Assembly (NCBI GenBank): GCA_035506135.1
Contig: DATJPY010000020.1
Span: forward strand, 1 to 38,277
DNA: 38,277 nt
Direction: 5' to 3'
Source of the DNA: DATJPY01 sp035506135
GTDB lineage: Bacteria; Myxococcota_A; UBA9160; PR03
Position numbers and translations under genes: made by a program
Shown: positions 26,070 through 34,048 of the stretch, piece after piece
How positions within the stretch are numbered: the stretch's first letter is position 1
Layout of the letters: every line of letters starts with the position of its first letter
Notes under the pieces: generated by a model
Databases searched by the model: none
What the model was told of the DNA's origin: nothing
What the model saw: the letters and a program-made list of their open reading frames with translations, nothing else

Positions 26070-26552
26070 ATGCGTTCCCCAGTGGGCGATCGCATCCATC
26101 GATTCGAGTACCAGCGCCAGGACTCCGCACAGACCCTCGCTGCGGGCCTCGACGAGTACTACCGCGGCCACCCCTGCGTGATCCGGCCGGACGCCATCTC
26201 GCCGGAGAGCGCCGCGCTGTTTCGCCGGCACGACATCTGTCACGTGGTCTTCGGGCTCGACACTACGATCGTCGACGAGGCGATGGCGGACCTCCGCACG
26301 ATGCTGAGCACCGACGTCGGCGTGCGTCGCTACGTGCAGTACCTGCGCACGAGCAAGGAGGCACAGGATATCTTCGCGGAGGTGGGCTATTCGAACGCAT
26401 TCGCCGCCACGCTGCGCGCCCTCCCGCGCTTCCTGCATGCACTGGCGCAGGCGCTGCGCGCGCGAAAGCGCTGGCCGTGGGATCCACCCGAGCGGTACCT
26501 CGGTGAATCGCTCGCGGCGCTACGGGCCGACCACGGGATTCGCGTGCTGTAG
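26070..26552 (+). CDS. Coq4-like protein
   Basis: A 160-residue protein. It has the exact Coq4 metal motif HDxxH-x11-E: His54, Asp55, His58 and Glu70 in RRHDICHVVFG and IVDEAMADLRTM. Flanking family motifs are YRGHPCVIRP and SPESAALFRRH, then TDVGVRRYVQYL. In eukaryotes Coq4 acts in ubiquinone synthesis, in C1 decarboxylation-hydroxylation and complex organisation. Bacterial homologues are mostly untested. It is shorter than eukaryotic Coq4 and has no targeting sequence. It is divergent from the catalase-b561 cassette, where a quinone link makes sense. Confidence 0.82.
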   Translation: MRSPVGDRIHRFEYQRQDSAQTLAAGLDEYYRGHPCVIRPDAISPESAALFRRHDICHVVFGLDTTIVDEAMADLRTMLSTDVGVRRYVQYLRTSKEAQDIFAEVGYSNAFAATLRALPRFLHALAQALRARKRWPWDPPERYLGESLAALRADHGIRVL

Positions 26553-26553
26553 C

Positions 26554-26790
26554 TCAGAGCGCGCTGAGGAACGCCACCAGGTCGTTCACCTGCTGACGGG
26601 TGAAGCCGATGTGGAAGCGCGCGTCTGTGGAGCGCGCGCTGTCCGGCTTCTGGAGCGGGCTCGTCGGCGGGCAATCGGAGCCGTCGACGGGCGCGAAGAG
26701 AGGATCTCGCGACGCGAGCGACCGGGCGTGCTCGCCATCCTCCCATGCTTCCGAGGTCGGTGTCCAGAAGGCGGGCCAAGTTGGCGCGTG
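26554..26790 (-). pseudogene. Remnant of a di-heme cytochrome c peroxidase-type gene
   Basis: On the minus strand an open frame ends at TGA 26556-26554 with DARFHIGFTRQQVNDLVAFLSAL-type sequence, the usual C-terminus of di-heme cytochrome c peroxidase or MauG-like proteins. About 20 codons earlier it reads LASRDPLFAPVDGSDCPP, like an upstream part of the same family. The two heme CxxCH motifs and most of the protein are missing, apparently by an internal deletion. I find no usable start codon. It therefore looks like a decayed gene. A diverged small ORF cannot be fully excluded. The rest of 26553-26839 holds nothing else I can support. Confidence 0.5.
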
Positions 26791-26839
26791 GCGAGCGGGA
26801 TCCCGACTCCCGCGCGATCCCCTTGCCGGACGCTCGCGA

Positions 26840-27619
26840 TCAGCGGGTGACGGACACGAGAGCGAAGGCCGCGCCCTGCGGATCCACCGCCTGCACGATC
26901 CAGCTCCCGCCCGGGACCTCGCTCGGTCCCATCAGCACCTGGCCGCCGCTGGCCTTGATCCGATCGATGGCCGCGTCGATGCCGTCGACGCTCACGTAGA
27001 AGCCCCAGGCCGAGGCCGGCGCGCTCTCCGGCTTGTCCATCATGCCGCCCATCCGGACGCCGTCGGCGCCGAAGATCCGATACTTGCCCATGGGTCCCAT
27101 GTCCATGAGCTCGCTGGTCTCCCAACCGAACTGGGAGGCGTAGAACCGGAAGGCGGACTCCTGACCGATGCTCGAGTAGAGCTCGTGCCAGCTCACGAGG
27201 CCGGGCGTCGTGGGCTCCGCGGGCGGCGGCGCGTCGCCGCGCGGAAGCGGCGTCAGCAGCATGAACATCGCGCCACCGGGGTCGGCCACGACGGCGAAGC
27301 GGCCGACGTTGGGGATGTCGTCCGGGGGGCGGTGGATCGCGCCGCCGGCCTCGACGATGCGCTTCGCGGCGGCGTCCGTGTCGGGGACGCCGACGTATCC
27401 GAGCCAGCCGGGCCGCGCACCTGCGGCGGCCGCCTCGGCGGGCAGCGCCGTCAGGCCACCCATGCCGCGCTCACCTGCCGACAAGATCGTGTACCGCATG
27501 CCGGTCTGGCCCGCGTCGGCCGTCTTCCAGCCGACGACGGCCCGGTAGAAGGCCTCCGCCGCGTCCGGATCGCTCGTCATCAGCTCGTACCAGATGAACC
27601 TCGGCCTGGGATCGGTCAT
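26840..27619 (-). CDS. Two-domain VOC (glyoxalase/bleomycin-resistance fold) protein
   Basis: ATG 27619, with GAGGAGG upstream, gives 259 residues. There are two vicinal-oxygen-chelate domains: about 5-125 (FIWYELMTSDPDAAEAFYRA, WLGYVGVPDTDAAAKRIVEA, FAVVADPGGAMFML) and about 135-258 (VSWHELYSSIGQESAFRFYA, WGFYVSVDGIDAAIDRIKA, AVDPQGAAFALV). This matches the subgroup of 27-kDa-antigen-like VOC proteins, whose substrate is unknown. It is divergent from the DUF899 gene with 137 bases between the starts. A longer in-frame start upstream is unlikely because its translation is non-conserved in character. Confidence 0.9.
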   Translation of the reverse strand: MTDPRPRFIWYELMTSDPDAAEAFYRAVVGWKTADAGQTGMRYTILSAGERGMGGLTALPAEAAAAGARPGWLGYVGVPDTDAAAKRIVEAGGAIHRPPDDIPNVGRFAVVADPGGAMFMLLTPLPRGDAPPPAEPTTPGLVSWHELYSSIGQESAFRFYASQFGWETSELMDMGPMGKYRIFGADGVRMGGMMDKPESAPASAWGFYVSVDGIDAAIDRIKASGGQVLMGPSEVPGGSWIVQAVDPQGAAFALVSVTR

Positions 27620-27756
27620 CGCTTCCTCCTCGTCGGGTTTGCCTGTCATCCTATACGTCGCTCGAGCCGAGCGGAATTCGACACCCCCCAAGGGGCCCTC
27701 GTCGAATCCGCGGCACCGCGTTCGTCCACTGAAGAGCAGACGAAGGGAGATCGCCC

Positions 27757-28449
27757 ATGACACGACCGCCGACAGCGTCACCGAAGGAATGGGAGGCTGC
27801 CCTCGAGCGCGTGCGCGCGAAGGAGAAGGAGCTCACGCGCGCGCACGACGCACTCGCGGCCGAGCGCCGGCGCCTGCCGCGGGTGCGCATCGAGAAGGAC
27901 TACGTCTTCCAGGGCCCGGATGGGAGGGCGCGCCTCGTCGACCTCTTCGACGGACGCCGCCAGCTCCTGCTCTACCACTTCATGTTCGGACCCAACCAGT
28001 CGGAGGGCTGCCCGGGCTGCTCGATGTTCATCGACCAGGTCGGGCATCTCTCGCATCTGCACGCGCGCGACACGTCGTTCGCGCTCGTGTCGCGCGCGCC
28101 GATCGCGGTGCTCGAGGCGTACCGCAAGCGCATGGGCTGGAGCGTGCCGTGGTACTCGTCCTTCGGCACGTCGTTCAACCCCGACTTCGGCCGCGGACCC
28201 GAGACACCCCAGCCCGAGCAGCATCAGGACGGCGAGATGTTCGGGCTGAGTGCCTTCATCCGCGACGGCGACGCGGTGTACCGCACCTACTTCACGTCGA
28301 ACCGCGGTGTCGAGGCGCTGGGTCCCGTCTGGACGCTCCTCGACCTGACCGCGCTCGGCCGGCAGGAGGAGTGGGAGGATTCGCCGGCAGGGACGCCCCA
28401 GAGTCCGCCGTATCGATGGTGGCGCCGCCACGACGACTACGGCGGGTAG
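27757..28449 (+). CDS. DUF899 thioredoxin-fold protein
   Basis: A 230-residue protein, ATG preceded by GAAGGGAGA. It matches DUF899: an N-terminal helix (EWEAALERVRAKEKELTR), then RIEKDYVFQGPDGRARLVDLF, LLYHFMFGPNQSEGCPGCSMF with a CPGC pair, SFALVSRAPIAVLEAYRKRMGW, VPWYSSFGTSFNPDFG and, late in the protein, VYRTYFTSNRGVEALGPVW. The thioredoxin-like fold with a CxxC pair suggests a redox role, but no reaction is established. It adds to the redox genes in this part of the window. It converges on the HlyD-type gene. Confidence 0.92.
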   Translation: MTRPPTASPKEWEAALERVRAKEKELTRAHDALAAERRRLPRVRIEKDYVFQGPDGRARLVDLFDGRRQLLLYHFMFGPNQSEGCPGCSMFIDQVGHLSHLHARDTSFALVSRAPIAVLEAYRKRMGWSVPWYSSFGTSFNPDFGRGPETPQPEQHQDGEMFGLSAFIRDGDAVYRTYFTSNRGVEALGPVWTLLDLTALGRQEEWEDSPAGTPQSPPYRWWRRHDDYGG

Positions 28450-28473
28450 CTCGTCCGACGAAGGAGCGTCGAC

Positions 28474-29436
28474 CTACCTTGCCGGTGGCGTCGCGGCCCG
28501 GGGGTCGATCTCGACCGTGGCCGTCATCCCGGCCACGAGCACGACGCCTTCGGGAAGGCGATCGATCTCGATCCGGACCGGAATGCGCTGGGCCAGGCGC
28601 ACCCACGTGAAGATCGGATCGACCGTCGCGACACCTTCCCGGTTCGGCTGGGCATTCGCCACGTTGATTCCGCGCGCGATGCTGCCGACGTGGCCCTCGA
28701 CGATCTGGTGGTATCCCATCAGCTTCACTCGCGCGGGGTCGCCCTCGTGGACCGCATGGAGCTTCGTCTCTTCGAAGTAGGCGTCCACCCAGAAGGAATC
28801 GGCGTCGACGAGGGAGAGCACGTTCTCGCCGACCGTGGCGAAGTCGTCGCGCTGCGTCAGGAGATTCGTCACCCAGCCGTTGACGGGCGAGCGGATCTGC
28901 GTCCGCTCGAGGTTGACACGCGCCTGGCTCAAGTTCGCGATCGCCTGCTGATACTGCGCCTCGGCGGCCGCGGCATCGCTCTCGTAGACCTGCGTCTCCT
29001 CCACGGACACCGCGTGCTGGGCGACGAGCTTCCGCCTGCGTTCTCCCTCCTCGGCGATCTTCTTTGCGTTGATCTGCGCGTGCCGCACCGCGGCCTCGCT
29101 GCGGGCCACGCCGATCTTGTAGTCGGTGGGGTCGATCACCAGGAGCAGGTCTCCCTTGTGCACGAACTGGTTGTCGGCGACCGGCAGCTCGACGATGCGG
29201 CCCGCGATCTCCGGGGCCATCGTGACGATGTACGCGCGGACGGTTCCGTCGCGTGTCCAGGGCTGTCGGAAGTACACGCCCCACATCGCCCAGCCGAATC
29301 CCGCCGCGACCGACGCGACCGCCAAGGTAAGGACGACGGGAAGGATGCGGACGCGGTGCCTCGCGTCGGCGCGAGCTGCCGGTTCGACATGGTCGTCGCG
29401 ATCCGCAGCCGTCTCGTGTTGCCTCGAGCCTTCCAT
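28474..29436 (-). CDS. HlyD-family periplasmic adaptor (AaeA/EmrA-like)
   Basis: A 320-residue membrane fusion protein. An N-terminal membrane helix at about 31-53 (LPVVLTLAVASVAAGFGWAMW) is followed by a lipoyl half-domain (TRDGTVRAYIVTMAPEIAG), a coiled-coil hairpin (about 105-170) and the second lipoyl half with RTQIRSPVNGWVTNL, then a beta-barrel region. It should link an inner-membrane pump to an outer-membrane channel. It is the last gene of the FUSC-DUF1656-HlyD operon, 9 bases after the DUF1656 stop. No TolC-like gene is seen here. Export of aromatic or similar acids is suggested by analogy with AaeAB. Confidence 0.92.
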   Translation of the reverse strand: MEGSRQHETAADRDDHVEPAARADARHRVRILPVVLTLAVASVAAGFGWAMWGVYFRQPWTRDGTVRAYIVTMAPEIAGRIVELPVADNQFVHKGDLLLVIDPTDYKIGVARSEAAVRHAQINAKKIAEEGERRRKLVAQHAVSVEETQVYESDAAAAEAQYQQAIANLSQARVNLERTQIRSPVNGWVTNLLTQRDDFATVGENVLSLVDADSFWVDAYFEETKLHAVHEGDPARVKLMGYHQIVEGHVGSIARGINVANAQPNREGVATVDPIFTWVRLAQRIPVRIEIDRLPEGVVLVAGMTATVEIDPRAATPPAR

Positions 29437-29445
29437 CCCGGCAGG

Positions 29446-29649
29446 TCAACGTGCGGCGATGAGCGTCATCGACGCGAGCACGATGATGTAGACGGCGAAC
29501 ACGAACAGAGCCGGATGCCAGACCCGATCCAACCAGCCGAGCCGATCTGCACCGCGGCGCAGTGCCACGGTGACGAGCCAGGCCGCGACCAAGAGGAGCG
29601 AGAGCGGCGCCACGTAGACGCCGAAGACGTCGATCTCCGCGAACCTCAT
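29446..29649 (-). CDS. DUF1656 small membrane protein (AaeX-like)
   Basis: A 67-residue protein, MRFAEIDVFGVYVAPLSLLL at the N-terminus and two hydrophobic helices (about 11-31 and 44-64). This is the DUF1656/AaeX pattern. Its ATG overlaps the FUSC gene stop (ATGA), and the adaptor gene follows. AaeX-type proteins regularly accompany FUSC pumps and HlyD adaptors, but their role is unknown. Confidence 0.88.
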   Translation of the reverse strand: MRFAEIDVFGVYVAPLSLLLVAAWLVTVALRRGADRLGWLDRVWHPALFVFAVYIIVLASMTLIAAR

Positions 29650-31820
29650 GCGGGCATCCCGTCGACGAAGGGGGCGTGTTCCATGAGGATCTCTCGAATC
29701 GCAAGGATAGTGCTGCGGGTCCGGAGAGCCAAAGAGGTGTCGGACTCGGCGTCCGAGCGAGCGGCGAGGCTTCGATCGACTCGCTCGATCCACGTGAGCG
29801 CGAGCGCGCTGCGTCCTTCGGCGAGCGCCACGAGCGCCGCGTCGATGTCCGATCCGACGCCGAGCGTTGGAGCGGCGCGGCGCAGGGCGACGATCTGGGT
29901 ACCCATCGCCAGGGCCGCCAGCAGCTGACTCCGCTGCTGCGGGCCGGCCTCGTCCGGAAGCACCGTGAGCCGACCGTAGACGCGGTGCTCCCAGGGCTCG
30001 GACGTCTCCGGAGCCGGTCCGGTCGCAAGCTGCCGCAGATCGCGCAACGTCAGCGCCAGCAGGCGGCGCGTCCGTACGGCCGGTGACGGAGGTGGGAGCA
30101 GGCGGAACGCGAGCGCGGCGGCGCTGCAACCGCCGACGATCGCCAGGGCCGTGTTGTAGAAATGTTGAGTGTCGTAGGTCATGTGATTCGTGGGCGAGAC
30201 GAGTGGCACGAAGTTGGCGGCCATTGCGACGAACATCGCCGTCTGCCAGCGGGCCGCGAGGGCACCGACCGGTATCAGGTAGAGGGCCATGACCGCGCTG
30301 AATCCCTCGAAGGTTGCCACGCTGGGCAGCAACGCAAAGGCGGCGATCGCCGCGAGGACCGCAGCGACGAGGTTGCCCACCGCGAAGCTGATTGCGCTCG
30401 CGTAGGACTGATCAGCCCGCGGCGAGAACAGGATCACCGAAATTGCAACCCAGGTGATTGCGAGGGCTCCCTGGGGCCAGGCGCTCGCGATCCAGAACAG
30501 GGCAACGGTGCCGATCGCGACGAACGCACGCAGCGCGTTGATCAGGGAAGGAAGCCAATCCGGCACCCAGACCCTGCGCCTGCGACGTCGAGCCGGGGGA
30601 CGGTCGGGATGCACCACGAGCAGCGCGAGACCATCGAGCGCTCGCGAAAGACCGGCCAGCACGCGCGCGGTCTGGTCGCCGAGCAGCCGCAGCGACGGCG
30701 TGTTGGCGGGCACGGCGAGGAGCGTCCGGGCTGCGGATTCGAACGCGCTGCGCCAACGGATCGGGTCCGCGATCCAGTGCGCCGGCTCAGCGTACTCCGC
30801 GGAGCGGAAGCCGGGCGGAAGATTTCGCAGAATTGCATCCGCCTCCGACCGCGCCTTGCGATCTCCCAGCTGCGCGAGGTGCGCCGCCACCGCTCGCCAA
30901 CCGGCCAGAGCAGCGAACAAGCCGTCGACGGCCGTCTGCAACACAGGCGAGTGATAACGGAGCCGGGACGATTCTCCCATCGCCTCGTCGATCGCCGGGT
31001 CGAGCGCGATGACCCGACGAACGAGCTCGCGGCGAGCTGCCTGCGTCTCCGAGAAGTTTGGCCGGGGCTGCGCGAGCATCGTGGTGAAGCGGCTCGCGAT
31101 CACGGCCGAGGGGGTCGCCAGCAGCGCGGCCAGCCGCCGCCGAGCGCCGCCGAGGTCGGTTCCAGCGAGAACGACGCCAGCCGATACGATGCCGATCGAG
31201 ATCTCGCTGACCCGGTAGACGGCGAGCATGAAGGCGTGGCCGTTCGGCCCGCCGGTGGCCCCCAGCTGATCGGACGCGACGATCGCCGCGGTGTAGCCGG
31301 CCAGCGCCGCCGAGTAGGCCGCGAAGTTGCGGAGCACCGTGGCCATGAGAGCGCAGGCAGCGCCCCAGAGCGCCAGTCCTACGAGGAAGGCGGCGCGCTC
31401 CTGGGGGAAGATCGCCGTCAGCACCACGATCGCCACCGCGCCCACCACGGTTCCGACCAATCGATACCACCCCTTTCGCAGCGAGGCGCCGAGATGGGGT
31501 TGACACACGATCGCGGCCGAAGTCCCGGCCCAGGAGGCGTTGTCGAGCTCGAGCCAGAACGCGATGTAGAGCGCCAGGCAGACGGAGGCCCAAAGCCGCA
31601 GACCGAAGAGCAGCGGCGGGCCGGCGACCCTCGCGACGTCACTCAACGCGCGCAGTCGACTCGGCGGTCTCTGCGTCCCGCGCTGGGCTTGCGGGTCGAG
31701 AGTACGGCTCGTCGCGACCACGCGTCGTGAGCTCCCAATCGCGAAGACCAGACCGAGCATACACGGCGCGACGGGGTTGGCCCGCGATCCGTGCACCGCG
31801 AGATCGGCTTCGCTAAGCAT
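29646..31820 (-). CDS. FUSC-family efflux pump subunit (AaeB-like)
   Basis: A 724-residue inner-membrane protein with two FUSC membrane bundles, at about 65-220 (LLFGLRLWASVCLALYIAFWL; GASLRKGWYRLVGTVVGAVA) and about 400-550 (ALRAFVAIGTVALFWIASAW; AISFAVGNLVAAVLAAIAAF), each followed by a cytoplasmic helical region. It resembles AaeB, the aromatic-acid pump of Enterobacteria. The start is unsure: ATG 31820 and ATG 31760 are both in frame and neither has a good ribosome site. It heads the operon with DUF1656 and HlyD. The substrate is inferred only. Confidence 0.9.
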   Translation of the reverse strand: MLSEADLAVHGSRANPVAPCMLGLVFAIGSSRRVVATSRTLDPQAQRGTQRPPSRLRALSDVARVAGPPLLFGLRLWASVCLALYIAFWLELDNASWAGTSAAIVCQPHLGASLRKGWYRLVGTVVGAVAIVVLTAIFPQERAAFLVGLALWGAACALMATVLRNFAAYSAALAGYTAAIVASDQLGATGGPNGHAFMLAVYRVSEISIGIVSAGVVLAGTDLGGARRRLAALLATPSAVIASRFTTMLAQPRPNFSETQAARRELVRRVIALDPAIDEAMGESSRLRYHSPVLQTAVDGLFAALAGWRAVAAHLAQLGDRKARSEADAILRNLPPGFRSAEYAEPAHWIADPIRWRSAFESAARTLLAVPANTPSLRLLGDQTARVLAGLSRALDGLALLVVHPDRPPARRRRRRVWVPDWLPSLINALRAFVAIGTVALFWIASAWPQGALAITWVAISVILFSPRADQSYASAISFAVGNLVAAVLAAIAAFALLPSVATFEGFSAVMALYLIPVGALAARWQTAMFVAMAANFVPLVSPTNHMTYDTQHFYNTALAIVGGCSAAALAFRLLPPPSPAVRTRRLLALTLRDLRQLATGPAPETSEPWEHRVYGRLTVLPDEAGPQQRSQLLAALAMGTQIVALRRAAPTLGVGSDIDAALVALAEGRSALALTWIERVDRSLAARSDAESDTSLALRTRSTILAIREILMEHAPFVDGMPA

Positions 31821-31846
31821 TTTGTGCCGGTCGCCGTCGCCGGAGC

Positions 31847-31852
31847 GGAGGT
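31847..31852 (+). promoter_or_regulatory. Ribosome binding site for a TTG start
   Basis: GGAGGT lies 6 bases before TTG 31859. It supports TTG as the start of the glycosyltransferase gene; no in-frame ATG is nearby. Confidence 0.65.
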
Positions 31853-31858
31853 GGCGCG

Positions 31859-32956
31859 TTGGCGAATGCGGACGTTCCCCAGGTCTCCGAGGGCGCCGCC
31901 GCCCGGATCCTCGCCCGATTCAGCGAGCGGACCATGGTTCGGCGCCTGGCGCGAGGGCTCGCGGGCGAGCTGATGCTCGCCGACCACGAAGGCGCCATCG
32001 TCGATCCCGGGATCGATCCCCACACCTTCACGCGCGTCCCCACCGACCTCGGGCCCGATCGCTACGCGTACGCCGCGCTCCTCATGGGGGGCGAGGGGTA
32101 CCTGCCCGGCTGCCTCGTCGTCGCGGCGGCGCTGCGCTGGCATCTGCAGACGCGCGCGGCGCTCCTCTGCCTCGTGGACGACTCCGTGCCGGCTCCGGCA
32201 CGCGAGATGCTGGCCCGGGTGTACGACGACGTGCTCGTCGTGCCGCGCCTGCGCGCGCACGAGAGCAGCTATCCGAAGGAGCTGCTCGCGGACGCCTACC
32301 GGGACGTGTACACCAAGCTCCACATCTTCGACGAGCACCTCTTTCCGCACCGGCGAGTCTGCTTCGTCGACGCCGACCTCCTGCCGATCCGCTGCTTCGA
32401 TCACCTCTTCACGCTGGCGGCGCCCGCAGCGGTGATCGAGAGCGTCGATGCCACGAGCCAGTTCGCGTACGTCCGCCACATGCACGGCGTCCGGCACGGC
32501 GAGCTCGTGCCGCCGGCGATCCTGGATGTGAGCGCCGACGACGACGTCACTGGCGGGATCAATGCCGGACTGATCGTCGTCGAGCCGGAGCGCGCCCGCT
32601 TCGAGGACATGGTCGCCCGGATCCAGCGACCGATGTCCGAGTGGGGTGGGCACCACCGCAAGCTCTACGATCTCGGCATCCGCTACGGGTTTCCGGAGCA
32701 ACACTTCCTGCAGGTGGAGTTCCAGGACTCGTGGAGGGCGATCGACCCGCGCTTCAACTCGATGCGCACCGATGTCCCGCACAGCTTCGGCGTGCATTGG
32801 ATGATCGGAAGGAAGCCGTGGCTCAACCGCGCCAACCCCGGCCGGACCGCCAGCCAGGCGCTCTGGCTGATGGCGTGGGAGACGCTGCGGCTGCAACACC
32901 CGGACATCTGCGCGGAGCTGGAGCAGCGCGGTCTCGTGCGGGACCGGCCGGCCTAG
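31859..32956 (+). CDS. Glycosyltransferase family 8-like (glycogenin-type) protein
   Basis: A 365-residue GT-A-type glycosyltransferase. Motifs are YAYAALLMGGEGYLPGCLV (nucleotide-sugar site), YTKLHIF (about 151-157), the metal-binding DxD in CFVDADLLP (Asp171-Asp173), GGINAGLIVVEP and PEQHFLQVEF. This order is typical of GT8/glycogenin enzymes, which transfer sugar from UDP-sugars. No signal peptide or membrane helix is seen, so it is cytosolic. Acceptor and sugar are unknown. It is divergent from the FUSC operon and is followed after 37 bases by a secreted hypothetical protein. Confidence 0.85.
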   Translation: MANADVPQVSEGAAARILARFSERTMVRRLARGLAGELMLADHEGAIVDPGIDPHTFTRVPTDLGPDRYAYAALLMGGEGYLPGCLVVAAALRWHLQTRAALLCLVDDSVPAPAREMLARVYDDVLVVPRLRAHESSYPKELLADAYRDVYTKLHIFDEHLFPHRRVCFVDADLLPIRCFDHLFTLAAPAAVIESVDATSQFAYVRHMHGVRHGELVPPAILDVSADDDVTGGINAGLIVVEPERARFEDMVARIQRPMSEWGGHHRKLYDLGIRYGFPEQHFLQVEFQDSWRAIDPRFNSMRTDVPHSFGVHWMIGRKPWLNRANPGRTASQALWLMAWETLRLQHPDICAELEQRGLVRDRPA

Positions 32957-32993
32957 CGCGCGCGACACCGCAGCCGGCGGAACGAGATCGTCG

Positions 32994-34001
32994 ATGAGCA
33001 AGCGCTTGCTGCCGATGGGCGCAGCCGCACTGCTGCTGTTGGCGGTGGGGAGAGCCGCCGCCGCCGACGTGCAGACGATCGAGAATGTGCTCGCGGACCT
33101 GAACCTGCCCGCGGATGCCGCGGCGCGGATCCGCCGCGGCGAGATGGTGCACTCCGGTCCGAGAGAGACGTCGGAGCGCGAGATGGCGGTCGGCCTCACG
33201 TTCCTGGTCCAGCAGCCGCTTCCGGAGGTTTTGAAGGCGTTCCGGGCGGGAGCGGATCTGAAGGCGGATCGCCAGGTCACCGCTTCGGGGCTGATCCGCT
33301 CGGGAACGCTCGCCGACTTCGCAGGCCTGGAGGTCGAGCCGGATGGAGCCAGGGAGGCGCGGCGCTACCTCGCGGCGCACCCGGGCGACGAGCTCAATCT
33401 CTCGCCGGACGAGATCGCGGCGTTCAACGCGTTGGCCGCGGGCGGCGATCCCAAAGCGCAGGTCGAGGAGCAGCTCAAGGCATCGCTGCTCGCTCGCTAC
33501 CAGGCCTATCGAGCCAAAGGACTGGCTGGCATGGGAACCTACGCGCGCAGCGGTCACCTCTGCGAGCCCTCGGGCGAGCTCCGGCGCATGTCCGAGGCGG
33601 CGCGCCTCCTCAAGCTGCACGCGCCGGCGATGCAGCAGCTCCTGCTCACGTATCCGGAGCGAAAGCCCGCCGGGCTCGAAGAGCGCTTCTACTGGCTGCG
33701 CTACGAGCTCGACGGCCGTCCGAACTACGCCCTGGATCATCGCCTGGCCTTGCAGGTGGGCGACACCTTCGCCACCGCGGATCGCGCCTTCTACGTGAGC
33801 CATGGCTACAACGTGTCGCAATCGTTCGCCGGATTGATCCCGGTGCCGGAGGGGACGCTCGTCGTCTATCGGAGCCGCGTCTCGACGGATCAGGTGGCGG
33901 GCTTCGGATCCTCCGCGAAGAAGGGGATCGGGCGCGGGATGCTGGCCGACCATCTGACCGCCATCTTCGAGCGCTCCCGCGCGTCCTTCGGGAAGAACTG
34001 A
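32994..34001 (+). CDS. Conserved secreted protein of unknown function
   Basis: A 335-residue protein with a signal peptide ending GRAAAA at about 24. The rest is soluble and mainly helical (ADLNLPADAAARIRRGEMV; LSPDEIAAFNALAAGG; ASLLARYQAYRAKGLAGM), with a C-terminal alpha/beta part (EERFYWLRYELDGRPNYALDH; DRAFYVSHGYNVSQSFAGLI). The pattern YRAKGLAGMGTYAR then GELRRMSEAARLL is one I associate with uncharacterised proteobacterial proteins. No catalytic motif is obvious. It is in line with, and upstream of, fumarase C, 47 bases away. Confidence 0.7.
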   Translation: MSKRLLPMGAAALLLLAVGRAAAADVQTIENVLADLNLPADAAARIRRGEMVHSGPRETSEREMAVGLTFLVQQPLPEVLKAFRAGADLKADRQVTASGLIRSGTLADFAGLEVEPDGAREARRYLAAHPGDELNLSPDEIAAFNALAAGGDPKAQVEEQLKASLLARYQAYRAKGLAGMGTYARSGHLCEPSGELRRMSEAARLLKLHAPAMQQLLLTYPERKPAGLEERFYWLRYELDGRPNYALDHRLALQVGDTFATADRAFYVSHGYNVSQSFAGLIPVPEGTLVVYRSRVSTDQVAGFGSSAKKGIGRGMLADHLTAIFERSRASFGKN

Positions 34002-34048
34002 TCCGCAGCCACGGGCGCGGGCGAGCGTCCAAGCGAGCAGGAGTGCCG

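Noticed and set aside
26070..26552. HD motif read as an HD-domain phosphohydrolase.
   Set aside because: The HDxxH-x11-E pattern and flanking RPDAISPE and TDVGVRRY fit Coq4; HD-domain spacing does not match.
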